Positions 1-7,872 of a stretch of DNA of 16,077 nt are shown piece by piece. The DNA is taken from the NCBI GenBank assembly GCA_002255065.1, contig NJEF01000009.1, forward strand, positions 1 through 16,077, in the 5' to 3' direction. The notes below the pieces were generated by a model, which saw nothing but the letters and a program-made list of their open reading frames with translations, was not told the origin of the DNA and searched no databases. Position numbers and translations under genes: made by a program. The first letter of the stretch is position 1; each line of letters begins with the position of its first letter. Origin of the DNA: Desulfurococcales archaeon ex4484_204 (GTDB taxonomy: Archaea; Thermoproteota; Thermoprotei_A; Sulfolobales; NBVN01).

Positions 1-299
1 GACAGGATCCTCGCTAGCGCTAGTACCGAGTGCCTCGTGGGTAGGGTTAGTAGGTACTGCTCCCAGAACCTCTCCCAAGCCATCTGATACCCAAGCCATG
101 AACCTACATCGAGGGCCGAGATCATGGCTAGGCCTGTTACGTAGTACAGGTGGTAGTTCTTAACGTCAACGATTGCTGATAGAGCTGCCCCGTAGACAGC
201 TGCTTGAAGCCCTACCTCGATCCAGAAGGCTACTAAGGCCTTAACCGTCTTAACCCTGTTGAGCACGTATAGGGACATCAGCGCTGTGTAAGGCCTCAC
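1..299 (-). CDS. ABC-2 type transporter permease, partial (3' end off the window)
   Basis: This is the membrane partner of the ATPase encoded just upstream. It begins with GTG at 299-297, overlapping the ATPase stop in a GTGA junction, so the two are translationally coupled. About 99 codons are visible, open to the window edge. The translation starts MRPYTALMSLYVLNR and has hydrophobic stretches at about residues 20-45 (KALVAFWIEVGLQAAVYGAA) and 50-75 (YYVTGLAMISALDVGSWLGY). These fit the first two membrane segments of an ABC-2 exporter subunit. The family call rests on the operon partner and the hydrophobicity pattern, since no diagnostic motif lies in the visible part. The exported substrate cannot be told. 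Confidence 0.7.
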   Translation of the reverse strand, partial: MRPYTALMSLYVLNRVKTVKALVAFWIEVGLQAAVYGAALSAIVDVKNYHLYYVTGLAMISALDVGSWLGYQMAWERFWEQYLLTLPTRHSVLALARIL

Positions 300-1228
300 C
301 TCCCAGCACCCCTGGTAGCCCTAAGGAATATGTCGTCTAGCGTGGGCTCTGCAACCCTAATAGATCTAGCCCTAACCCCGCACCTCTTAAGAACCTCAAC
401 GATCTCCGGTAGAACGTCCTCGTACCTACGCACTCTAACGCTCACCCTATCCCCTACTACATCGATACCGATGACGCCCTCAACAACCCTGATGGCCTCA
501 ACAACCCCTGCCCTAGCCCCCTCTAGATAGACATCTATGACGTCCCCGCCGCCCAACCTCTCCTTAAGGCCTTCGGGGTCCCCCTCAGCAACAACCTCGC
601 CCCTATCCATTATGACTACCTTGGTAGCTAGGTACTCCGCCTCGTAGATCTCGTTGGTCGCAACGATCACGGTTGAGCCCTCATCCCTCAACGCCCTAAT
701 CATGTCCCAGACGACGTGCTTACCCTCGAGGTCTATCATGGCCGTAGGCTCGTCTAGGAGGGCTAGCCTAGGTCTCTGAACGAACACCTTACCTACCTCA
801 ACCTTCTTCCTCTGACCACCCGATAGGTATTCAACGGATCTATCCCTAACGCTCCGCAGGTCCAGCGCTTTAAGGACTTCGTCAACAACCCCTAAATCCC
901 TAACCCTGTAGACCTTAGCGTGGAAGGTGAGTACCTCCCTAGGTGAGAACCTCCAGAACAGCCTGGGCTCCTGGAAGGCGTAGCCGACCATCGACCTAAC
1001 TACGCGGCCCTCCCTAACCACGTCACGGCCGAAAACCCTCACAGACCCCGAGGTAGGCCTTAAAACAGTTGAGACAATGTTTAGAAATGTCGTCTTACCA
1101 GCGCCATTAGGGCCTAGGAGGCAGAGTACCTCGCCCTCCTCAACCCTAAGGCTGAAGTTGTTGAGGGCGACAACCCTACCGAACCTCTTAGTAACTGCTT
1201 CAGCAACCAGCGCGTACAACTTGACCAC
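296..1228 (-). CDS. ABC transporter ATP-binding protein (CcmA/DrrA-type exporter)
   Basis: This cytoplasmic ATPase of 310 residues drives the permease encoded immediately downstream. Visible motifs are Walker A GPNGAGKT (39-46), Q-loop Gln at about 86 (AFQEP), signature LSGGQ (135-139) and Walker B LALLDEP (155-161). The C-terminal extension ends in a LDDIFLRATRG tail typical of drug- or antibiotic-type ABC-2 exporters. The switch (H-loop) position reads ATNEIYEAE instead of the usual TTH, so Asn192 stands where a catalytic His is expected. The D-loop is also unusual (TAMIDLEGK rather than SGLDP). The start is GTG at 1228 with a purine-rich AGGGGAGTGAG just before it. It is transcribed away from the symporter at 1578. 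The transported compound is unknown. Confidence 0.9.
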   Translation of the reverse strand: MVKLYALVAEAVTKRFGRVVALNNFSLRVEEGEVLCLLGPNGAGKTTFLNIVSTVLRPTSGSVRVFGRDVVREGRVVRSMVGYAFQEPRLFWRFSPREVLTFHAKVYRVRDLGVVDEVLKALDLRSVRDRSVEYLSGGQRKKVEVGKVFVQRPRLALLDEPTAMIDLEGKHVVWDMIRALRDEGSTVIVATNEIYEAEYLATKVVIMDRGEVVAEGDPEGLKERLGGGDVIDVYLEGARAGVVEAIRVVEGVIGIDVVGDRVSVRVRRYEDVLPEIVEVLKRCGVRARSIRVAEPTLDDIFLRATRGAGR

Positions 1229-1577
1229 CTCACTCCCCTAGCACCTCACTACATGGCCGTGCTGGTCACCTAATCCTAAGGATACCAGCTCTTAAAACCT
1301 TAACCCTTAAGGCACTCAAACCATGAAGTAGTAGCTACCTACAGCGGGTCCTGAAAGACCCTAGCTATGGAGGATCCGCGGGCTGAGGTGGTGCTCTGTG
1401 GAGTATAACTATTACAGAATTCTCCCCTTAGATATTAAAGTACTTCTTATTATTCTACATATAAGATACTTAAATTTTATGCTTGCTTTACCGCCCCTGG
1501 AACTAATAAGTAATATACTAACACACTAATTTGCTGGGAAGGAATAGTTTAATAAGTTAATTTAAATAATTTAACTG
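1229..1577. other. Divergent intergenic region between ABC exporter and symporter
   Basis: No gene is supported here. The exporter-side half is GC-normal. The stretch from about 1415 to 1577 is clearly AT-rich, as expected for the symporter promoter. On the minus strand a TATA-like TTTTAAG lies at about 1291-1298 and would place an ABC exporter transcript start near 1268. A short possible hairpin (GGGTC, six-base loop, GACCC) lies at about 1347-1362. No tRNA, repeat array or insertion element was seen. Confidence 0.5.
1547..1555 (+). promoter_or_regulatory. TATA-like element for the symporter, leaderless start
   Basis: GTTTAATAA is centred about 27 bases before the GTG at 1578. There is no Shine-Dalgarno-like sequence between it and the GTG (AATTTAAATAATTTAACTG), which fits a leaderless archaeal transcript starting at or near the start codon. 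A second AT-rich block at 1561-1574 is too close to the GTG to serve as its TATA box. Confidence 0.4.
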
Positions 1578-2858
1578 GTGGTACTCCTGAGCTGGTTTAG
1601 GAAATACTTGGAGTACCCGATAATATACAAGATCCTCATAGGGTTTGTGCTGGGGATCGTTGTCGGCGCTGTAGTCGGTATGCCTATAGCCTACCTAAAA
1701 CCTCTAGGGGACCTATTCATAAGGCTTCTAAAGATGATCGTCGCACCTATAATCCTGTTCTCACTAGTTGTGGGTGCTGCAAGCATAAGCCCTGCGAGAC
1801 TCGGCAGGGTAGGGGTTAAGATAGTAATCTACTACTTAATAACGTCGGCCATAGCCGTCTTAATAGGTCTAGGGATGGCTAACCTGTTCAAGCCTGGTGT
1901 GGGCCTCCACCTAGCTGGTGAGGCTAAGGCCATAACGGTTAAGCCCCCTCCATCAATAGTTGATGTGCTCCTAAACATAGTTCCTACCAATCCCTTCGCC
2001 GCCCTAACTGAGGGTAAGGTGCTCCAGATAATATTCTTCGCTATAGTGCTAGGGATCGCGATAGCCTACCTCAAGGAGAGCAAGATCGAGAGGGTCTCTA
2101 AGGCGGCGGACACTGTGTTCAGGATCTTTGACGGTCTTGCCGAAGCTATATACAAGATCGTTAGGGGGATCCTCCAGTACGCACCAATAGGTGTGTTCGC
2201 GTTAATAGGTTACGTAGTAGCTAAGTACGGCCCAGGGGTTCTAGGCCCCCTAGCGATAGTTGTCATAGCACTCTACGTAGGGCTCTTCATCCACATATTC
2301 CTCGTCTACGGAGGCATCCTGTCAGCGTTCAAGATAAGCCTGGTGAAGTTCTTGAAGGGCGCTAAGGAGGCCATGCTAACAGCCTTCGTAACTAGGAGTA
2401 GCTCGGGAACCCTGCCAGTAACGATGGCTGCTGCCGAGGAGAACCTAAGGATAGGTAGGTCCGTGTACTCGTTCACCCTACCCCTAGGCGCCACAATAAA
2501 CATGGATGGAACAGCTATGTACCAGGCCATTTCAACGATATTCATAGCTAACGCTTTAGGGGTACCCCTAACGCCAGTGCAGCAACTCCTCATAGTGATA
2601 ACCGCAGTGCTCGCATCAATAGGTACGGCAGGGGTTCCAGGAGCTGGGTTAATAATGCTAGCAATGGTTCTAGAGGCAGTAGGGCTGCCGCTAACAGACC
2701 CCAGTGTGGCTTTAGCCTACAGCATGATCGCTGGCATAGACGTAATCCTTGACATGGGGAGGACCATGGTTAACGTTACAGGAGACCTAGCAGGTACCAC
2801 CATAGTAGCTAAGACCGAGAAGGAGATAGACCTAAAGTCGGGTGTGTGGAGCAAGTAG
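1578..2858 (+). CDS. gltP: Na+-coupled aspartate/glutamate (dicarboxylate) symporter, GltPh-type
   Basis: This is an inner-membrane secondary transporter of the DAACS family. It takes up aspartate or a related acidic amino acid with Na+. Its 426 residues match the length of the archaeal GltPh/GltTk proteins. The full transport core is visible: helical hairpin 1 with TRSSSGTLP (272-280), the NMDGT sodium/substrate motif (308-312), hairpin 2 with ASIGTAGVPGAG (346-357) and the final helix GIDVILDMGRTMVNVTGD (386-403). The last contains the Asp, Arg, Thr and Asn that in GltPh bind aspartate (D394, R397, T398, N401) plus the Na+-binding D405. All of these residues are present, so it should work. 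The start is GTG with no Shine-Dalgarno, consistent with a leaderless mRNA. It stands alone and is convergent with the importer operon downstream. Confidence 0.95.
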   Translation: MVLLSWFRKYLEYPIIYKILIGFVLGIVVGAVVGMPIAYLKPLGDLFIRLLKMIVAPIILFSLVVGAASISPARLGRVGVKIVIYYLITSAIAVLIGLGMANLFKPGVGLHLAGEAKAITVKPPPSIVDVLLNIVPTNPFAALTEGKVLQIIFFAIVLGIAIAYLKESKIERVSKAADTVFRIFDGLAEAIYKIVRGILQYAPIGVFALIGYVVAKYGPGVLGPLAIVVIALYVGLFIHIFLVYGGILSAFKISLVKFLKGAKEAMLTAFVTRSSSGTLPVTMAAAEENLRIGRSVYSFTLPLGATINMDGTAMYQAISTIFIANALGVPLTPVQQLLIVITAVLASIGTAGVPGAGLIMLAMVLEAVGLPLTDPSVALAYSMIAGIDVILDMGRTMVNVTGDLAGTTIVAKTEKEIDLKSGVWSK

Positions 2859-2900
2859 TTTTTAGTAGTAAAACCCCGACCGTTTCCTCTAACTGTATCG

Positions 2901-2930
2901 CTCCTTTTTGTTTTGTTGTGATTGGTTTTC
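2901..2930 (+). terminator. T-rich transcription terminator after the symporter
   Basis: A run of T-rich sequence (CTCCTTTTTGTTTTGTTG) lies 43 bases after the symporter stop, between two convergent genes. Oligo-T tracts are the usual archaeal termination signal. A shorter T5 follows the stop codon directly at 2859-2863. No matching T tract is seen on the minus strand after the permease. Confidence 0.5.
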
Positions 2931-2967
2931 GTTGGTTCCTCCTCGCCTGGGGGGCTCACCCCGCTGT

Positions 2968-3801
2968 TCATCCCGTGGGTGAGAGGCCTAACGCCTGGAT
3001 CCTGAGCTGGAGGGCCTCAACCATCGAGTAGAAGAACGTTGCAAACAGGGTTTTCCACGGGGACCACTGCCCGAGTATGACCATTGCTACAGCTACGAAG
3101 CCCCTGCCAGCAGTTATGTTGTCCAGGAACATATCGTAGAGGGATATCGTGTATAGGGACCCAGCGATCCCTGCTAGCACCCCCTCGAAGGCTAGGGCTG
3201 CGTACCTGTACAGGTAGACGTTGATCCCCATGTAGTCAGCTACCTGGGGGTTCTCACCGCATGCCCTCAGGTGCAGGCCGATCTTGGTTGAGTTGAGCAC
3301 GTAGGCGGTAACTGGTATCAGAGCTATCAGCACGTACGTTAGCGCTAGCTGATTGAAGAGTATGGGCCCTATCACGGGTATCGATGATAGCACGGGAATA
3401 GCTATTGGCTCAATTAACGTCTTAACGTGGGGAGGTATAGGGCTTACATACCACCCGAATACAGCCCTGTACAGGAAGAACGTCGTCCCTAGAACGAAGA
3501 GGTTTAGGGCGATACCCATTAGAACCTGGTCCAGCCCTGCTGAAACCGTGAGTAAGCCGAACACTAAGGCTAGGACGAGGCCTACAGCACCTGCAGCGAA
3601 CAACCCTAGGAGGGGGTTACCCGTGTAGAAAGTCGTTATGAAGCCTACGAACGCCCCCATAAGCATTATTCCCTCAACCGATAGGTTAAGGATTCCCGAC
3701 CTCTCAACGATTAGCTCCCCAACAGCTGCTAGCCCTATGGGGGTGAGAATCCTTAGGGAAGCGCTTAAGTACCCTACGGCTAGATCCATGAATACCGCCA
3801 C
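2968..3801 (-). CDS. BMP/nucleoside-type ABC importer permease 2 (NupQ/YufQ-like), C-terminus short
   Basis: This is the second membrane subunit of the importer, of the BPD_transp_2 (RbsC-like) superfamily, at 277 residues. Family signatures are ERSGILNLSVEGIMLMGAF (33-51), the ATPase-contact loop GLHLRACGENPQVADYMGI (175-193) and AGRGFVAVAMVILGQWSP (231-248). Translation is coupled: its GTG (3801-3799) shares one base with the TAG of permease 1. An ATG at codon 5 is an alternative start. The protein stops after EALQLRIQALGLSPTG, where homologues as I recall them have about 25-40 more residues with one further membrane helix. None of the three downstream minus-strand frames encodes such a helix, so a simple frameshift does not explain it. 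It may be an eroded or rearranged 3' end next to the symporter. Confidence 0.88.
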   Translation of the reverse strand: MAVFMDLAVGYLSASLRILTPIGLAAVGELIVERSGILNLSVEGIMLMGAFVGFITTFYTGNPLLGLFAAGAVGLVLALVFGLLTVSAGLDQVLMGIALNLFVLGTTFFLYRAVFGWYVSPIPPHVKTLIEPIAIPVLSSIPVIGPILFNQLALTYVLIALIPVTAYVLNSTKIGLHLRACGENPQVADYMGINVYLYRYAALAFEGVLAGIAGSLYTISLYDMFLDNITAGRGFVAVAMVILGQWSPWKTLFATFFYSMVEALQLRIQALGLSPTG

Positions 3802-4907
3802 TACCCACCACCCCCGGGCTTCAGCTCTACAGGGGCCTTCCTAGCCTCAGTTAACCTCCTTATTAAGAGCTCCCCGAGGGTTATTATGACTATTAGGAGG
3901 CCCTGGGTGAACTGAGCTATACCTATAGGTATCTTAAGCATCATGCTTATAGTGTAGCTACCGTTAACCACACCCGCCATGAATATTGACGCCAGCGCTA
4001 TTCCTACGGGGTTTAGGCGCCCTAGGAGGGCTACCGCTATACCCATGTATCCGTAGCCAGGTGATATGTCGGGCCTCATCTTGAGGACTACCCCCGTTAC
4101 CTCGTTAGCCCCCGAGAGCCCTGCGAAGAAGCCGCTAAGCATTAGGGTCAGCATTACCTGCCTACCTATGTTTATACCGCATGAGCGGGCTAGCTCCGGG
4201 TTGCTCCCAACGAGCCTTAGGTTGAAGCCTACGGGGGTCCTCTTAATAACTAGGTAGGTTAGCGGTACGAACACCGCGAACAAGGCGATCGTCCCTGCGT
4301 GGAGCCTGTAGCCGGGAACTACCCTAGGGAGCCACGAGCTCTCTGGTAGGGTAACGGTTTCCGGGAACAGGGTTGTTGGGTTCATTAGGGGGCCGTGGAG
4401 TAGGTAGCTAACGAAGTATATGGCTACGTAGTTAAGCATTAGGGTCGTGAAGACCTCGTTAATGCCGTACTTAGCCTTAAGGGCTGCTGGGGGGAAGGCC
4501 CACAGGGCCCCGGCAACCCCGCCAGCTACCCACGCTACTATTAGCGGTATCGGGGGAGGTAGCCAGCCGAGGGATATAGCGGTAACTGCTGCCGCTACAC
4601 CCCCTATGTATAGCTGGCCCTCAGCACCTATGTTCCAGACACCAGCGCTGAAAGCGAACATCAGGCCCAGGCTAACCATGAGTATTGGGGTAGCCCTAAC
4701 TAAGGTCTCGGTTACGTAGTAGGCGTTACCGAAGGAGGAGTAGAACAGTGTTCTTAAGCCCTTAATAGGGTCTACACCTATGAGGTACATGACTAATGCC
4801 AGTATCGCTATTGAGAGGGCGACAGCTATTACCGGGTACGACATGTATAGGATCCTGTACCTCCTGACAATAGCCCTCTCGACAGCTCCCTCCTCCCCGC
4901 TACCCAT
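3801..4907 (-). CDS. BMP/nucleoside-type ABC importer permease 1 (NupP/YufP-like)
   Basis: This is the first membrane subunit of the importer; with permease 2 it forms the translocation channel. It has 368 residues and many hydrophobic segments after a short cytoplasmic N-terminus (about residues 1-20). Motifs are NIGAEGQL (92-99), EVFTTLMLNYVA (151-162), the cytoplasmic coupling loop GFNLRLVGSNPELARSCGI (227-245) and GYGYMGIAVALLGRLNP (284-300), all characteristic of the YufP branch. The last helix is present (GLLIVIITLGELLIRR), unlike in permease 2. The start is ATG at 4907, 8 bases after the ATPase stop, with GGAGGT and GGTGG upstream. It is in one operon with the ATPase and permease 2. 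Confidence 0.93.
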   Translation of the reverse strand: MGSGEEGAVERAIVRRYRILYMSYPVIAVALSIAILALVMYLIGVDPIKGLRTLFYSSFGNAYYVTETLVRATPILMVSLGLMFAFSAGVWNIGAEGQLYIGGVAAAVTAISLGWLPPPIPLIVAWVAGGVAGALWAFPPAALKAKYGINEVFTTLMLNYVAIYFVSYLLHGPLMNPTTLFPETVTLPESSWLPRVVPGYRLHAGTIALFAVFVPLTYLVIKRTPVGFNLRLVGSNPELARSCGINIGRQVMLTLMLSGFFAGLSGANEVTGVVLKMRPDISPGYGYMGIAVALLGRLNPVGIALASIFMAGVVNGSYTISMMLKIPIGIAQFTQGLLIVIITLGELLIRRLTEARKAPVELKPGGGG

Positions 4908-4915
4908 ATAACCAC

Positions 4916-6499
4916 CTACCTCCTAATGCCCAGCATGTACTCGCTCAGCTCCCTTAGGTCTATGGCCTCCACGCAGTCGTAGACCTTAACTATCCTGCCC
5001 CCCGAAATGACCGCTATCCTATCGCTTAACTTAAGGATCTCGTCTAGGTCTGCAGAGATTAGGAGGACCGCAACACCTCTATTCCTAAGCTCTATGAGCT
5101 TCTCGTGGACGAAGTTCGTTGCCTTAACGTCTAGGCCGGCGGTGGGCTGCTCAGCGATAACTACCCTGGGGTTTAGGCTGAGCTCCCTAGCTATTATTAA
5201 CCTCTGTATGTTACCCCCTGAAAGGAACTTAACGGGGGAGTTGATGTCGGGGGCAACTATGTTGTACTCCCTGACAGCCCCCCTAGCGAACTCCTTAATC
5301 AGCTTAACGTTTATTAGGTACCTCCTACAGAAGGGCTCCTTACCGTACTGCTTAACCACTAGGTTCTCAGCAACCGATAGCTCCGTTGACACGCCCCTCA
5401 ACAACCTCTCCTCGGGTATGTACGCGAGGCCGAGCGAGATAACCTCCCCTACCGGCTTACCGGTTACCTCAACACCTAGTAAGGTGATCCTCCCCTTAAC
5501 AGGCCTCCTAAGGCCTAGGATCGCCTCAACGAGCTCCCTCTGCCCGTTGCCAACAACCCCGGCAACGCCCAGTATCTCCCCTTCATAAAGCTCCAGGTCC
5601 AGGCCCTTAACAGCCTCAACACCCCTATCATCGAGGACGTAGAGGTCCTTAACAGTGAGGGCAGGCCTCCTCACCCCCCTAGCTAGGTTGCCCACCTTGC
5701 TTACAGAGGTAGCGACCCTCTCACCAACTATTAGCTCGGCTAGCCCGGACTCATCGATCTCCCCGGGGTCCTCAATCCTGGCAGCAACCCTACCCCTCCT
5801 CAGCACGGTTATCCTGTCAGCTATGGCTAGGGCCTCGCGGGGCTTATGGGTTACCAGGACTATCGTCTTGCCCTGGGCTTTAAGCTTTCTTAAGGCCTTA
5901 AAGAGCTCCCCGACCTCGAGGGGTGTTAGGATCGACGTGGGCTCGTCAAGTATTAGGACGTCAGCCCTCCTGTAGAGGAGCCTCAGGATCTCGACCCTCT
6001 GCTTCATACCTGCAGGGAGCTCCCTAGTTAACGCGTTAGGGTTCACGGGAAGCCCTACATCCTCGGAGAACCTCCTTATCTCCTCAGCAAGCACTTCGAT
6101 GTCCAGCTTGAGCTTCTGCCTAACACCCTCCTCAGGGTAGCCTAAAACTATGTTCTCAGCCACGGTGAACGATGGTATTAAGCTGAAGTGCTGATGAACC
6201 ATCCCTATACCGAGCTTAGCGGCATCGGCAGGGGACCTAAACCTGACCTCCTCACCCTTAACAACCACCCTACCTAGGTCAGGCCTTAAGCTACCAGCCA
6301 GTATCTTCATTAGTGTAGTCTTACCAGCACCGTTCTCTCCTAGGAGGCAGTGAATCTCACCGTACCTTAAGCTGAAGTCAACACCCCTTAAAGCTACGGT
6401 ACCGCCCGGGTAGACCTTAACTATGCCCTCCATAACAACTACATCCCTTAAAAGCTCTCTACCAGATACCCTAGTCTGCATCGTTAACCCTGCCCCCAA
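4916..6499 (-). CDS. BMP/nucleoside-type ABC importer ATP-binding protein, double domain (NupO/YufO-like)
   Basis: This cytoplasmic ATPase has two fused nucleotide-binding domains, as in the sugar and nucleoside importers of the RbsA/MglA type. Domain 1 is complete: Walker A GENGAGKT (54-61), Q-loop VHQH (101-104), signature LPAGMKQR (161-168), Walker B VLILDEP (181-187) and H-loop VTH (216-218). Domain 2 is the expected degenerate partner: GVVGNGQR (314-321) lacks the Walker A Lys-Thr, followed by LSGGN (426-430), VVIAEQPT (446-453) and no switch His (ISAD). It is 527 residues from the TTG at 6499. That TTG has no ribosome site, and the ATG at 6481 or the ATG at 6433 (preceded by AAGGGATG) are at least as likely starts. 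It lies downstream of the binding-protein gene in the same direction. Confidence 0.92.
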   Translation of the reverse strand: MGAGLTMQTRVSGRELLRDVVVMEGIVKVYPGGTVALRGVDFSLRYGEIHCLLGENGAGKTTLMKILAGSLRPDLGRVVVKGEEVRFRSPADAAKLGIGMVHQHFSLIPSFTVAENIVLGYPEEGVRQKLKLDIEVLAEEIRRFSEDVGLPVNPNALTRELPAGMKQRVEILRLLYRRADVLILDEPTSILTPLEVGELFKALRKLKAQGKTIVLVTHKPREALAIADRITVLRRGRVAARIEDPGEIDESGLAELIVGERVATSVSKVGNLARGVRRPALTVKDLYVLDDRGVEAVKGLDLELYEGEILGVAGVVGNGQRELVEAILGLRRPVKGRITLLGVEVTGKPVGEVISLGLAYIPEERLLRGVSTELSVAENLVVKQYGKEPFCRRYLINVKLIKEFARGAVREYNIVAPDINSPVKFLSGGNIQRLIIARELSLNPRVVIAEQPTAGLDVKATNFVHEKLIELRNRGVAVLLISADLDEILKLSDRIAVISGGRIVKVYDCVEAIDLRELSEYMLGIRR

Positions 6500-6552
6500 A
6501 CTAAGGAAGTGATTTCTTTGGAAGTAAAAAGTGTGGCTTACTTAGCTTATGC
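6500..6552 (-). promoter_or_regulatory. Gap between binding-protein and ATPase genes with T-rich tract
   Basis: On the minus strand the binding-protein stop is followed by CACTTTTTACTTCC (about 6517-6531). It could act as a partial terminator, giving more binding protein than ATPase, or as a weak TATA element for the three downstream genes. A direct repeat GCTTACTT (6536-6543 and 6551-6558) spans the stop codon. Function is inferred only. Confidence 0.3.
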
Positions 6553-7779
6553 TTACTTCCACCTCTCGGGCTTCCACTCCTCGTATATGGGCACCTTAAT
6601 CTTCCCGGACATTATGTCGCTCACGATCTCGTCGATCTTGCTGGCAACGTCTGGAGGCACTACCTCGCTCTTCAGCTCGTCGTTCCAAACGAACTTAGCC
6701 CACCCCTCCTTCATCCCCCAACTTATTATGCCTCCCTTAACCTTACCGCTCCTAACCATGTCGACTACGTACTTAACGAAGGGCCTTAGATCCCAGACAA
6801 CGCTCCCTAGAACCACGTTCGGGGCTAGGTCGTTCTGGTTAACTATGTTGCCGAACGCGTAGACCTTCTTACCGGCCTCCTGAGCCTCCTTAACGGCCTC
6901 AAACACGCCGTACCTCTCAGCGTAGATCATGTCGACACCTGCATCGATCTGGGCCTTAGCAGCCTCCTTAGCCTTCTCGGGGTCGAACCAGCTCTCGATG
7001 AACGTAACTACGGGCTCTACCTTCGGGTTAACGTGCTTAGCGCCAGCTATGAAGGCGTTAACGAGCCTATTAACGTCGGGCACAGCGTAGCCAGCTATAA
7101 CCCCTATCTTGTTCGTCTTAGTCAATAACCCAGCTACAGCGCCAGCCACGAACGCCGCGTCCTGGATCCAGTAATCGTAGAGGATCACGTTAGGCGGCCA
7201 CTCAACGTTAACGGGCCCCGAGCCCTGGCAGAACAGGACATCCGGAAACTCCTTAGCTATCCTCCTAGTAACCTCGTTGTACCCCCAGCTATGGGGGAAT
7301 ATCACCTTGTAGCCCTCGGCGACGTACTGCCTAATAACCCTCTCGACGTCCGCCTCATGGACCTTCTCAACGTAGGTGTACTCTATGTTGAGGTTCTCCT
7401 CAGCCCACTTCATAGCCTGGTGCAGCGCCATGTTCCACGGCTCCTCGATAGGGGTTACGTAGATCACCGCTATCCTTAACTTCTTAGGTGGTGGGGGCGT
7501 TATAGATACAGTAGACGTAACGGTCTGGGTAACCGTGTGAGTTACGGTAACAGTCTTAGCCCCTGGAGCCCCTGCCGTAACGGTCTGGGTAACCGTTGTA
7601 GGTGGTGCTGTAACGGTGACCGTCTGGGGAGCTCCTGCGGGCCTGGGGGTTACGTAGCCAGCTACGTAACCGATTACCAGCGCTATGATTGCTACCCCAA
7701 TAACTAAGGCCGTAGGTCTAACGGGCAAAGCAATCCCCCTGAAAATAGGGCGGAAGTACCTTTTTAAACCTAAATTCAC
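6553..7779 (-). CDS. BMP-family ABC importer substrate-binding protein, membrane-anchored
   Basis: This extracellular solute receptor belongs to the basic membrane protein (PF02608) family, whose characterised members bind nucleosides or purines. In order it has one N-terminal membrane anchor (about 23-43, TALVIGVAIIALVIGYVAGY), a Thr/Val/Pro-rich linker (44-98, repeated TVT and TQTVT) that is probably surface-exposed and glycosylated, and the binding domain (about 100-395). The binding domain includes KTNKIGVIAG, ESWFDPEKAKEAAKAQIDAG and NVVLGSVVWD. There is no lipobox Cys, so anchoring is by the helix. The GTG at 7779 sits only about 14 bases below a strong TATA-like TTATATAA. A TTG at 7728, preceded by AGGGGG, would give a protein beginning MPVRPTALVIG and may be the true start. 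It is the first gene of the importer operon. Confidence 0.93.
   Translation of the reverse strand: MNLGLKRYFRPIFRGIALPVRPTALVIGVAIIALVIGYVAGYVTPRPAGAPQTVTVTAPPTTVTQTVTAGAPGAKTVTVTHTVTQTVTSTVSITPPPPKKLRIAVIYVTPIEEPWNMALHQAMKWAEENLNIEYTYVEKVHEADVERVIRQYVAEGYKVIFPHSWGYNEVTRRIAKEFPDVLFCQGSGPVNVEWPPNVILYDYWIQDAAFVAGAVAGLLTKTNKIGVIAGYAVPDVNRLVNAFIAGAKHVNPKVEPVVTFIESWFDPEKAKEAAKAQIDAGVDMIYAERYGVFEAVKEAQEAGKKVYAFGNIVNQNDLAPNVVLGSVVWDLRPFVKYVVDMVRSGKVKGGIISWGMKEGWAKFVWNDELKSEVVPPDVASKIDEIVSDIMSGKIKVPIYEEWKPERWK
7516..7596. repeat. Exact 21-bp direct repeat in the linker-coding region, 60-bp spacing
   Basis: The same 21 bases, starting CGTAACGGTCTGG, occur at 7516-7536 and 7576-7596, exactly 20 codons apart and in the same frame. 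They encode the TVTQTVT parts of the linker. Partial copies (GTTACGGTAACAG, TGTAACGGTGACCG) lie around them. This suggests the linker grew by in-frame duplication. Confidence 0.75.
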
Positions 7780-7788
7780 TTCGCGATA

Positions 7789-7825
7789 TTATATAAGCTA
7801 GGATTAACGTTTAAAGCATAGCTTA
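7789..7825 (-). promoter_or_regulatory. Promoter and possible operator for the BMP importer operon
   Basis: Two TATA-like elements are visible: TTATATAA at 7789-7796 and TTTAA at about 7809-7813 (CTTTAAACG on the minus strand). The inverted repeat TAAGCTA (7794-7800), 18 bases, TAGCTTA (7819-7825) brackets the second and touches the first, as an operator might. The first TATA would start transcription near 7768, inside the annotated GTG start, and so favours the downstream TTG at 7728. Confidence 0.4.
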
Positions 7826-7859
7826 GGCAGGTTGAACTATTTTCTGTCTGAAGGCTGAC

Positions 7860-7872
7860 TTAAAAGAAGTTT
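7860..7872 (-). terminator. Possible weak terminator after the MtmB-family gene 1
   Basis: Just after the TAG stop the minus strand reads AAACTTCTTTTAAG, a short T-rich tract of the kind that can end archaeal transcripts. No hairpin is seen. Read-through into the importer operon, which has the same orientation 94 bases on, cannot be excluded. Confidence 0.25.

Noticed and set aside
1321..1420. Short hairpin and scattered start codons between exporter and symporter, considered as a small RNA or small gene.
   Set aside because: The stem is only five base pairs and no open frame with a plausible start and composition extends through the region.
2717..2971. Minus-strand open frame of 84 codons at the symporter 3' end, considered as a continuation of permease 2.
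   Set aside because: Its translation is hydrophilic (PPGEEEPTKTNHNKTK) and mostly antisense to the symporter, with no membrane segment.
5007..5588. Long plus-strand open frame (193 codons) opposite the importer ATPase.
   Set aside because: It is antisense to a gene with complete ABC motifs, is Ser/Thr/Leu-rich without recognisable domains, and has no convincing start signal.
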